The translations under genes and the position numbers were made by a program. Positions 6,885 to 12,401 of a stretch of DNA of 12,401 nt are shown here, piece by piece (positions within the stretch are counted from its first letter, which is position 1; each line of letters begins with the position of its first letter). The notes beneath the pieces were generated by a model that worked only from the letters and a program-made list of their open reading frames with translations, did not search any database and was not told the DNA's origin. Where the stretch lies: the NCBI GenBank assembly GCA_945896935.1, contig CAMDER010000039.1:1-12401 (forward strand), read 5' to 3'. Source of the DNA: Bifidobacterium breve (GTDB lineage: Bacteria > Actinomycetota > Acidimicrobiia > Acidimicrobiales > Ilumatobacteraceae).

Positions 6885-7801
6885 GCCAATTTCAAAGTCT
6901 TGCTGAAGCGTTCGACTGAGTCCATGTCAAATGGAGCACGAAGTGCCAAGTTGATTTGCTCGGCACCTGCGGCGACGTATTGGCCAATGCGATCAATGAC
7001 TTGTTCGTCACTTCCGGTTAAAACACCGGGACGGACACCCTCGGCGAGCATGCCGAATTGCGAATGCAAACTTTCTTCGGTCCATGCAATACCAACATTC
7101 ACGGTGCGCTTCACTTCTTTGGGGTCGCGGCCGATTGATTCGCAATGAGCTGTTAAAACAGAACTCTTGTGAGCGAAACCTTCGGGCGAAACAAAAGGAA
7201 CATTCCAACCATCGGCATACTTTGCAGTGATATTGAGCGTGCGCTTTTCTCCGCCGCCACCCACCCAGATCGGAATCTTCTTCTGAATCGGACGTGGTTC
7301 GTTGCGGGCATTCGTGAGGTTGAACCATTCGCCTGAAAAGTTGGTGACATCATCGTGTAGCAAGCCGCGAACGCATTGCGCTGCTTCTTCAAGTTGATCC
7401 ATGCGGGTTTTGACTCCGGGGAACGGAATACCGTACGCCTCGTATTCAACTTGAGCCCACCCCGCACCAAGTCCCATGTCAGCGCGACCACCCGAAATGT
7501 GATCGATCGCAGTAATCATTTTCGCGAGCACCGAGGGGTGGCGATAGCCGACTGAATACACGAGTGAACCAACTCGAACACGACTTGTCTCTGCTGCCAA
7601 TGCAGCATGCATCGCAACGGCTTCAAAGCATGCTGCGTCATCAGGCTTGCCAGTAGCACCGTAGAAGTGATCCCAAATGGAAATCCAATCAAAGCCGAGG
7701 TCTTCGATCTTGCGCCATGCTGGTCGCAAATCGTTATAGGTGGTGTGTTGTAATCCGGTGTGGACGCCAAAGCGCATGTGCGGGAACATTCCTGAAGTCA
7801 T
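6881..7801 (-). CDS. LLM-class (luciferase-like, probably F420-dependent) oxidoreductase
   Basis: 306 residues from the ATG at 7801; ATGs at 7789 and 7777 are alternatives, the last giving the common family start MRFGVHTGLQ. A TIM-barrel bacterial-luciferase fold is indicated by KIEDLGFDWISIWDHF, SRVRVGSLVYSVGYRHPSVLAKM, the ISGGRADMGLGAGW segment, IPIWVGGGGEKRTL and the C-terminal substrate/cofactor segment GSDEQVIDRIGQYVAAGAEQI. Such proteins in Actinobacteria mostly use coenzyme F420, some use FMN; the cofactor cannot be proven from sequence alone and the substrate is unknown. The start at 7801 is supported by TACCTT 6 bases upstream. It is first in a two-gene unit with the galactokinase-like gene (4-base overlap), and divergent from the alpha/beta hydrolase. 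Confidence 0.9.
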   Translation of the reverse strand: MTSGMFPHMRFGVHTGLQHTTYNDLRPAWRKIEDLGFDWISIWDHFYGATGKPDDAACFEAVAMHAALAAETSRVRVGSLVYSVGYRHPSVLAKMITAIDHISGGRADMGLGAGWAQVEYEAYGIPFPGVKTRMDQLEEAAQCVRGLLHDDVTNFSGEWFNLTNARNEPRPIQKKIPIWVGGGGEKRTLNITAKYADGWNVPFVSPEGFAHKSSVLTAHCESIGRDPKEVKRTVNVGIAWTEESLHSQFGMLAEGVRPGVLTGSDEQVIDRIGQYVAAGAEQINLALRAPFDMDSVERFSKTLKLA

Positions 7802-7807
7802 ATAACA

Positions 7808-7813
7808 AAGGTA
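7808..7813 (-). promoter_or_regulatory. Predicted -10 box (TACCTT) of the LLM oxidoreductase-galK unit
   Basis: On the minus strand TACCTT lies 6 bases before the ATG at 7801, implying a leaderless transcript. A weak TTCGGG lies 17 bases further upstream at 7831-7836, the right distance for a -35 element but a poor match. Confidence 0.5.
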
Positions 7814-7849
7814 GTCGTTGCGATGGTGGTCCCGAAGTGACGAGATGGC

Positions 7850-7855
7850 TATTCT
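7850..7855 (+). promoter_or_regulatory. Predicted -10 box (TATTCT) of the alpha/beta hydrolase gene
   Basis: TATTCT ends 6 bases before the ATG at 7862. This is the best -10 match in the window and is back to back with the divergent oxidoreductase promoter 36 bases away. Confidence 0.55.
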
Positions 7856-7861
7856 CTCGGC

Positions 7862-8773
7862 ATGCCACAAGCGAATATTTCTGCCAATATCGGATCAATC
7901 ACCCTGGAATACGAAACAATGGGGAAGGCCGCCGATCCCGCGGTGTTGTTGATCCAGGGTTTTGGCGCACAACTCATCAACTGGCCTGATCAGTTCTGCC
8001 ACATGTTGGTCAACCAAGGTTTCTACGTCATCCGTTTCGATAATCGCGATTGTGGCCTGTCAACCAAACTCGATGGTGTTGTTGTTGACCCGAACGCAGT
8101 ATTTGCTGCGGCTCTGAGTAGCGAAAAAATTCCGCCGGTTCCGTACACATTGTCGGATATGGCGCAAGATGCCATTGAACTACTGAATCATCTCGAAATT
8201 GAGTCCGCCCATATTCTGGGGGCATCAATGGGTGGCATGATTGCCCAAACTTTGGTGATTGAACATCCTGATCGCGCGCGTTCATTAATTTCGCTGTACT
8301 CAGTGACGGGCGAATTTGAAATTGGCGCACCGACCGCCGAAGCAGCAGAAGCTTTGCTGGGACCACCACCAACTGAGCGCCAGGCGTACATTGATGTGAG
8401 CCCGAAATACGGGGTGTGGCAGTCAAAGCGATACTTTGATGAAGTTGCAGTCAAGCTTGAAGCAGCCCGAGCATTTGATCGATCGTTCTATCCAGAAGGG
8501 TCAAGTCGCCAGTTGGCGGCTATTTACGCGAGCGGTTCACGAGCAGAAGCATTGCAAAAATTGCAGACCCCCACTTTGGTGATTCATGGTAAGGATGACA
8601 CTTTGTTGCCTCCCGATGGGGGCAAGCGCACTGCCGAATTGGTGCCTGGTTCAACGTTCTTGCTCGTGGCCGATATGGGTCACGATCTTCCCGAACCCTT
8701 GTTGCCGCTCATCACAGGTGTGATGACGGCGCATATGAGACTTGCCGAATGGCAGCGCGCCACCGGTCACTGA
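7862..8773 (+). CDS. Alpha/beta-hydrolase fold protein
   Basis: 303 residues. After a short N-terminal strand pair comes VLLIQGFGAQLINWP (oxyanion-hole region), then VIRFDNRDCGLS. The nucleophile elbow is LGASMGG with Ser122, the acid is in GKDDTLLPP (Asp245/246, more likely 246), and the base is His274 in DMGHDLPEP. A complete catalytic triad means an active serine hydrolase, likely an esterase or lipase-like enzyme, cytosolic because no signal peptide is seen. The pattern FDNRDCGLS is common in proteins annotated as esterases related to aclacinomycin methylesterase (RdmC), but the substrate cannot be named. The start has a -10 box 6 bases upstream. The next gene begins 13 bases after its stop on the same strand, consistent with a shared role in acyl or ester metabolism. 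Confidence 0.9.
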   Translation: MPQANISANIGSITLEYETMGKAADPAVLLIQGFGAQLINWPDQFCHMLVNQGFYVIRFDNRDCGLSTKLDGVVVDPNAVFAAALSSEKIPPVPYTLSDMAQDAIELLNHLEIESAHILGASMGGMIAQTLVIEHPDRARSLISLYSVTGEFEIGAPTAEAAEALLGPPPTERQAYIDVSPKYGVWQSKRYFDEVAVKLEAARAFDRSFYPEGSSRQLAAIYASGSRAEALQKLQTPTLVIHGKDDTLLPPDGGKRTAELVPGSTFLLVADMGHDLPEPLLPLITGVMTAHMRLAEWQRATGH

Positions 8774-8774
8774 A

Positions 8775-8780
8775 TACGAT
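8775..8780 (+). promoter_or_regulatory. Predicted -10 box (TACGAT) before the AMACR-type gene
   Basis: TACGAT ends 6 bases before the ATG at 8787 and starts just after the hydrolase stop. It suggests an extra internal, leaderless promoter. The intervening GAAGGA also resembles a Shine-Dalgarno sequence but touches the start codon, which is too close for normal use. Confidence 0.45.
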
Positions 8781-8786
8781 GAAGGA

Positions 8787-9944
8787 ATGACTGGTCCACT
8801 TACAGGTTTTCGTATCGTAGAAATCGCCGGCATCGGGCCTGGCCCATTTGCCGCCATGATGTTGTCCGACATGGGTGCCGAGGTAATTCGCGTTGAGCGC
8901 GCTCAGGCGGTGCGTGGACCGGCTCCTGATGGCCCGGCCTTTGACATCTTGCAGCGTGGTCGCCAAAACATTGCGATCGATCTCAAGAACCCAGAAGGTG
9001 TTGAGACATTGTTGAAGCTCGTCGAATCGGCCGATGCTTTGATCGAAGGTTTCCGCCCTGGAGTCATGGAGCGTCTCGGCATTGGCCCTGATGTGTGCTT
9101 GGAACGTAACCCGAAATTGGTCTTTGGCCGCATGACTGGCTGGGGTCAGACCGGCATGTATGCGCAAGCGGCAGGCCACGACATCAACTACATTTCGCTC
9201 GCTGGTGCTTTGGCTCACTTTGGTCGTGCCGGTGAAGGTCCGGTTCCTCCCATGAACATGGTCGGTGACTTCGGTGGCGGCGGAATGTTCTTGGCATTCG
9301 GCGTGGTGTGTGCATTGCTTGAAGCGAGTAAGAGCAATAAGGGTCAAGTTGTTGACGCAGCCATGGTTGACGGCACAGCAGTGCTGATGACAATGTTCTG
9401 GGCGTTCTCGCAAATGGGTGTGCACGATGAAAATGCGCGCGGAACCAACTTGCTTGACACGGGCGCGCACTTCTATGACGCGTACGAATGCAAAGACGGT
9501 AAGTACATCTCGATTGGTTCGATCGAGACACAGTTCTATGCACAGTTGTTGCAACTCACCGGACTTGATTCCGATCCCGAGTTTGCCAAGCAGATGGATA
9601 AGTCGCAGTGGCCACATTTGAAGAAGCGCATTGCCGAAGTCTTCAAGTCGAAGACTCGCGATGAGTGGTGCACAATTATGGAAACGACCGACGTATGTTT
9701 CGCTCCAGTGCTCACCATGAGTGAAGCCGCTGCCCACCCTCACAACGTAGAGCGCAACATGATTATTGATGTCGCTGGCACTAAGCAGCCTGCACCAGCG
9801 CCACGTTTTTCGCGCACCGTGCCATCGGTATCGCGACCACCGTCGCACCCGGGGCAACACTCACGTGAGATTCTTGAAGGCTGGGGCTTCGCATCAAGCG
9901 AGATTGAGAAGTTGTTGGCTTCGGGAGCGGTTGTCGACGCGTGA
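8787..9944 (+). CDS. Alpha-methylacyl-CoA racemase-type CaiB/BaiF (family III CoA-transferase fold) protein
   Basis: 385 residues. The start at 8787 gives MTGPLTGFRIVEIAGIGPGP, closely like the N-terminus of Mycobacterium tuberculosis MCR; an upstream ATG at 8742 would only add residues lying inside the hydrolase gene. The racemase catalytic residues are present: His131 in AGHDINYISL, Asp161 in MVGDFGGGGMF and Glu247 in GSIETQFY, equivalent to His126, Asp156 and Glu241 of MCR. RMTGWGQTG and QVVDAAMVDG are further family blocks. This argues for a racemase that interconverts (2R)- and (2S)-2-methylacyl-CoA, needed for beta-oxidation of branched-chain or sterol side-chain acids, rather than a CoA transferase. 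Its TGA overlaps the GTG of the PIG-L gene, so the two are likely translationally coupled. Confidence 0.93.
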   Translation: MTGPLTGFRIVEIAGIGPGPFAAMMLSDMGAEVIRVERAQAVRGPAPDGPAFDILQRGRQNIAIDLKNPEGVETLLKLVESADALIEGFRPGVMERLGIGPDVCLERNPKLVFGRMTGWGQTGMYAQAAGHDINYISLAGALAHFGRAGEGPVPPMNMVGDFGGGGMFLAFGVVCALLEASKSNKGQVVDAAMVDGTAVLMTMFWAFSQMGVHDENARGTNLLDTGAHFYDAYECKDGKYISIGSIETQFYAQLLQLTGLDSDPEFAKQMDKSQWPHLKKRIAEVFKSKTRDEWCTIMETTDVCFAPVLTMSEAAAHPHNVERNMIIDVAGTKQPAPAPRFSRTVPSVSRPPSHPGQHSREILEGWGFASSEIEKLLASGAVVDA

Positions 9945-10726
9945 GCACACTTGTTTGTTTTCATGCTCACCCCGATGATGAATCAATAGCAACTGGCGGG
10001 TCGATTGCTCGTGCTGCGGCCGAGGGTCATCGCGTTGTTCTGGTGATGGGCACCGATGGTCGGCACGGCGAAACGCCCGCAGATCTTGGCGAAGGTGAGT
10101 CGCTACAAGATCGTCGCAAAGCAGAAACTGAACGTTCGGCCGAAGTACTGGGTGTCAAAAAGGTGTATTGGCTGGGTTATCACGACAGTGGTATGACCGG
10201 TTGGCCGCAAAACACAGAGCCGAATTCGTTTATTGGTACAGATGTTGAGACTGCTGCTCAAAAGTTGGCCAAGATTTTGCAGGACGAACAAGCCGATGTG
10301 TTCACGTGCTACGACTGGCATGGTGGTTACGGACATCCCGATCACATTCAAGTTCATCGTGTTGGACACCGTGCTGCCGACATTGCAATCGCGAACGGCC
10401 AAAAGATTCGCGTACTTGAATCAACAATGAACCGCACACGGATCGCTCAGATGTTGGAGCAACTTGGTGGGGGAGACTTCGACCCAGAAGCTCCAGCCGA
10501 TGACGGCAATCCGTTCGGAACTTTGCAAGAAGAAATCACTATGGCTGTTGATGTGAGTGAATTTGTTCAGGTAAAGCGCTCGTCGATTATGTGTCATGCA
10601 AGTCAAGTGACCGACAGCAGTATGTTTTTGCAAATGCCTCCTGAAGCATTTGCGATCGCGTTTGGTGAAGAGTTCTTTATTGAAGTCGACCAACTTGGTG
10701 GAGCGCCGAGGGGCTGGTTCATGTGA
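9941..10726 (+). CDS. PIG-L/LmbE family zinc-dependent N-deacetylase
   Basis: 261 residues from a GTG that overlaps the preceding stop as GTGA. The N-terminal AHPDDE motif (9-14, zinc ligands His10 and Asp13, catalytic Asp12) and the later GHPDH (131-135, zinc ligand His135) define the family; VVLVMGTDGRHGE and RRKAETERSAEVLGV are further conserved blocks. Relatives include the mycothiol enzymes MshB and Mca, which remove N-acetyl groups or cleave mycothiol conjugates. The large set of actinobacterial paralogues makes the exact substrate uncertain; a mycothiol-conjugate amidase-like or GlcNAc-derivative deacetylase role is possible. It lies between the racemase and a histidine phosphatase, with the latter's GTG again overlapping its stop by four bases. 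Confidence 0.92.
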   Translation: MSTLVCFHAHPDDESIATGGSIARAAAEGHRVVLVMGTDGRHGETPADLGEGESLQDRRKAETERSAEVLGVKKVYWLGYHDSGMTGWPQNTEPNSFIGTDVETAAQKLAKILQDEQADVFTCYDWHGGYGHPDHIQVHRVGHRAADIAIANGQKIRVLESTMNRTRIAQMLEQLGGGDFDPEAPADDGNPFGTLQEEITMAVDVSEFVQVKRSSIMCHASQVTDSSMFLQMPPEAFAIAFGEEFFIEVDQLGGAPRGWFM

Positions 10727-11280
10727 GTCGCGTCTACATGGTGCGACACGGTCGGGCGGCAGCTGGTTGGGATACCGATGTCGACCCTGGTCTCGATGAG
10801 ATTGGTCGTGAGCAGGCTGCCGCAACTGCCAAACAATTGGCGCAATTGCCGCACATGGCGTTGGTTTCGAGCCCGATGAAACGTTGCCGTGAAACTGCGG
10901 GCTTTCTATCTGCTTTGCGGGGTCATGTACCAATTACGTTTGAGCCGTTGGTGACAGAAATTCCTTCGCCCGATGGCTACGCATTGGGCGAGCGCATCGA
11001 ATGGTTGCGGGCGGCAATGGCTGGCACATGGGGAGAACTCGGCGGTGTGTATGTAGATTTCCGCGATGATGTCGTGCGATATGTTGCGCAATGTCCAACT
11101 GACACCGTGATTTTTAGCCACTTCATCGCTATCAACGCGGTGATCGGATCATGTCTTGGTGACGATCGTTTGGTCATTGATAGTTTGGACAATGCCTCGG
11201 TAACAGTATTTGAAACCGATGGTGAGGGTGGCTTACGCCTCATTGAACGTGGCAATCAAGCCGACACTCTGATCCGCTGA
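10723..11280 (+). CDS. Histidine phosphatase (phosphoglycerate-mutase-like) superfamily protein
   Basis: 185 residues from a GTG at 10723 (GTGA overlap). The RHG signature VRHGR has the phospho-accepting His9 flanked by Arg8; Arg54 in SSPMKRCRETA and His133 in IFSHFIAIN complete the phosphate pocket, and an acidic residue in VTEIPSP is a candidate proton donor. The small size is typical of CobC/SixA/GpmB-like phosphatases. The pattern after RHG (DPGLDEIGREQA) is like that of generic actinobacterial broad-specificity phosphatases. It is third in the tightly coupled racemase, deacetylase, phosphatase run. The substrate is not predictable. Confidence 0.92.
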   Translation: MSRVYMVRHGRAAAGWDTDVDPGLDEIGREQAAATAKQLAQLPHMALVSSPMKRCRETAGFLSALRGHVPITFEPLVTEIPSPDGYALGERIEWLRAAMAGTWGELGGVYVDFRDDVVRYVAQCPTDTVIFSHFIAINAVIGSCLGDDRLVIDSLDNASVTVFETDGEGGLRLIERGNQADTLIR

Positions 11281-11285
11281 TCGGG

Positions 11286-11291
11286 CAGACT
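11286..11291 (+). promoter_or_regulatory. Possible -10 box (CAGACT) before the lipoprotein gene
   Basis: CAGACT ends 6 bases before the ATG at 11298. It keeps the conserved A at position 2 and T at position 6 but lacks the first T. No Shine-Dalgarno sequence is seen in the 17-base gap after the phosphatase gene. Confidence 0.35.
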
Positions 11292-11297
11292 GTAGAC

Positions 11298-12008
11298 ATG
11301 CGTTCGCATCATTCATTTCGTTCGGTAGCAGTTGCCACAATTCTTGGGACATTGGTTGTGGCCTGTGGTGGCGGTGGTGCAAGCAATGAGACCCTTGCGC
11401 CGTTGCCGACAACTGCAACGACTACTCCCGAAACAACGTTGGCCCCGATGACAACGTCGGTTGCTCCCGAGAGCACAACAACGAGTTCAACAAGTTCAAC
11501 ATCGACGACCGTTGCGCCGGCCGAGCAATTGGTGCTTCGTGAAGACGGATTAGGTGATGTGTTGTTTGGCGTTGATGCTGATCAGATGATCACGTACGTC
11601 ACACAACTTTTAGGTCAGCCCGATTCTGACTCGGGATACATCGGACCAGTATCAGAATTTGGTTCGTGTCCCGGAACTCAAGTGCGTGGGGTTCGCTGGG
11701 GCGATTTGTTGTTGATGTTTGGCGACGAAAGCGAAGTCGCCGCAGGACGTGTGCATTTCTATTCGTGGACGTATGGCCCCGTACAGGGAATTGCTCCCGT
11801 GCCAATGGGTCCAGTCACCGATGGTGATATCACATTGGGCTCATTGGTTGAAGAGATTCTGAAGGTGTACCCAACTGCCGAGATTTTTAATGATGACATC
11901 TTAGGAATGGGCTTTGAAATCAATCGCACCTTGACTGGAACACTCAGTAACGATTCGCCGAGTGGAGTTGTGGTGTCAATGACCGGTGGCGTCGCCTGTG
12001 CGACGTGA
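11298..12008 (+). CDS. Putative lipoprotein with Thr/Ser-rich linker, function unknown
   Basis: 236 residues. The N-terminus has basic residues (Arg2, His4, His5, Arg8), a hydrophobic stretch (10-22) and a lipobox LVVAC with Cys23 as the lipidation site, so the mature protein should be anchored to the outer face of the membrane. Residues 24-75 are a low-complexity Thr/Ser/Pro/Ala linker, common in actinobacterial surface proteins. The folded part (about 78-236) contains GLGDVLFGVDADQMITYV, LLGQPDSDSGYIGP, a Cys-Pro-Gly-Thr segment and VRGVRWGDLLLMFGD, ending with a second cysteine near the C-terminus (GGVACAT), so a disulfide is possible. I recognise no characterised domain. No promoter other than the CAGACT box is evident. 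Confidence 0.82.
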   Translation: MRSHHSFRSVAVATILGTLVVACGGGGASNETLAPLPTTATTTPETTLAPMTTSVAPESTTTSSTSSTSTTVAPAEQLVLREDGLGDVLFGVDADQMITYVTQLLGQPDSDSGYIGPVSEFGSCPGTQVRGVRWGDLLLMFGDESEVAAGRVHFYSWTYGPVQGIAPVPMGPVTDGDITLGSLVEEILKVYPTAEIFNDDILGMGFEINRTLTGTLSNDSPSGVVVSMTGGVACAT

Positions 12009-12020
12009 GGCCTGAGCAAC

Positions 12021-12026
12021 TAGGGT
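12021..12026 (+). promoter_or_regulatory. Possible -10 box (TAGGGT) before the terminal membrane-protein gene
   Basis: TAGGGT lies 10 bases before the ATG at 12037, slightly further than the 6-7 bases seen at the other genes, which would give a leader of only a few bases. Confidence 0.3.
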
Positions 12027-12036
12027 CAATGAAGTC

Positions 12037-12401
12037 ATGAATGCTTCGATGTTGGCCGATCTCCACCAGTCGTGGGCCTGGTTCGTGATCATTTCGAACG
12101 GCTTGGCCGGTTTTTGGTCTTTGGGCGCTCACAAGGTTGAATCGTTGCGTACTCGAGCGTTGTGGTGGTTTACGTTGCTCGCCGAACTCACCATGTTTGT
12201 ACAGGTCATTCTGGGTGTGATTTTGGTGAACAAATACAAACTCGAATTCCCACAGTTTCACGCTTTTTACGGATTCGTCGGCATCATTGCGATCGCGATT
12301 ATCTACTCGTACCGCAATCAGATGAAACACAAGTTGTACTTGTTGTACGGGTTCGGCGGACTGTTTGTGATGGGCCTCGGAATCCGCGCCCTCCTCGTCG
12401 G
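12037..12401 (+). CDS. Small multi-pass membrane protein, C-terminus beyond the window
   Basis: The frame is open from the ATG at 12037 to the window edge (121 complete codons). The translation is strongly hydrophobic, with four likely membrane helices at about residues 13-29, 43-64, 76-92 and 101-120, separated by short basic loops (HKVESLRTR, NKYK, YRNQMKHK). Histidine and aromatic residues cluster at FPQFHAFYGF at the start of helix 3. An alternative ATG at 12029 is in another frame and stops at once; an in-frame ATG at 12049 would shorten the protein by four residues. I do not recognise the family and see no cofactor or catalytic motif that would settle a function. Confidence 0.8.
   Translation, partial: MNASMLADLHQSWAWFVIISNGLAGFWSLGAHKVESLRTRALWWFTLLAELTMFVQVILGVILVNKYKLEFPQFHAFYGFVGIIAIAIIYSYRNQMKHKLYLLYGFGGLFVMGLGIRALLV

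Noticed and set aside
8712..9860. Long open frame (about 380 codons) on the minus strand opposite the AMACR-type gene
   Set aside because: It is antisense to a strongly conserved enzyme, its translation is rich in Cys, His and Arg without any family motif, and its length follows from codon bias on the coding strand.
10421..10933. Minus-strand open frame of 170 codons across the PIG-L/phosphatase junction
   Set aside because: It overlaps two well-supported genes on the opposite strand and its translation has no recognisable domain.

Overview
The window looks like a streamlined, roughly 50-55% GC genome of a high-GC Gram-positive lineage, most likely an acidimicrobial actinobacterium (Ilumatobacter-like or a freshwater/marine relative). 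This is inferred from the gene set: a UvrD2-type helicase with an HRDC domain, a luciferase-like F420-type oxidoreductase, an AMACR-type CoA racemase, a MshB/LmbE-type deacetylase, and a Ser/Thr-linker lipoprotein. Gene starts often sit directly behind a -10 box. No rRNA, tRNA, CRISPR array, insertion sequence or phage gene is visible. Coding density is close to complete: neighbouring genes either overlap, abut, or are separated by less than about 80 bases.

Layout. Left edge: a minus-strand HAD-family hydrolase (C-terminus beyond the window) that carries an in-frame 15-bp triplication. It is divergent from a plus-strand group: a Regnase-like NYN/PIN ribonuclease fused to an S1 domain and a lysine-rich repeat tail, exodeoxyribonuclease III (xth), and a hotdog thioesterase overlapping xth. 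A minus-strand UvrD2-like helicase follows, stop-to-stop with the thioesterase. Next comes a plus-strand membrane PH/SHOCT protein, which ends stop-to-stop against a minus-strand pair (LLM-class oxidoreductase followed by a galactokinase-like GHMP kinase, 4-base overlap).

From 7862 to the right edge everything is on the plus strand: alpha/beta hydrolase, AMACR-type CoA-transferase-fold racemase, PIG-L deacetylase, histidine phosphatase, a lipoprotein of unknown function and a partial four-helix membrane protein. The racemase, deacetylase and phosphatase are joined by two GTGA start/stop overlaps and are probably translated from one message.

Functionally, the left half leans towards nucleic-acid metabolism (RNase, AP endonuclease/exonuclease, helicase) and the right half towards acyl-CoA, sugar and small-molecule metabolism. 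Two observations stand out. One is the NYN-S1-(KKxxPx)n ribonuclease, an unusual domain combination. The other is a recurring TANNNT (or NANNNT) hexamer exactly 6 or 7 bases before the first codon of seven genes, which indicates leaderless transcription and fixes several start codons.
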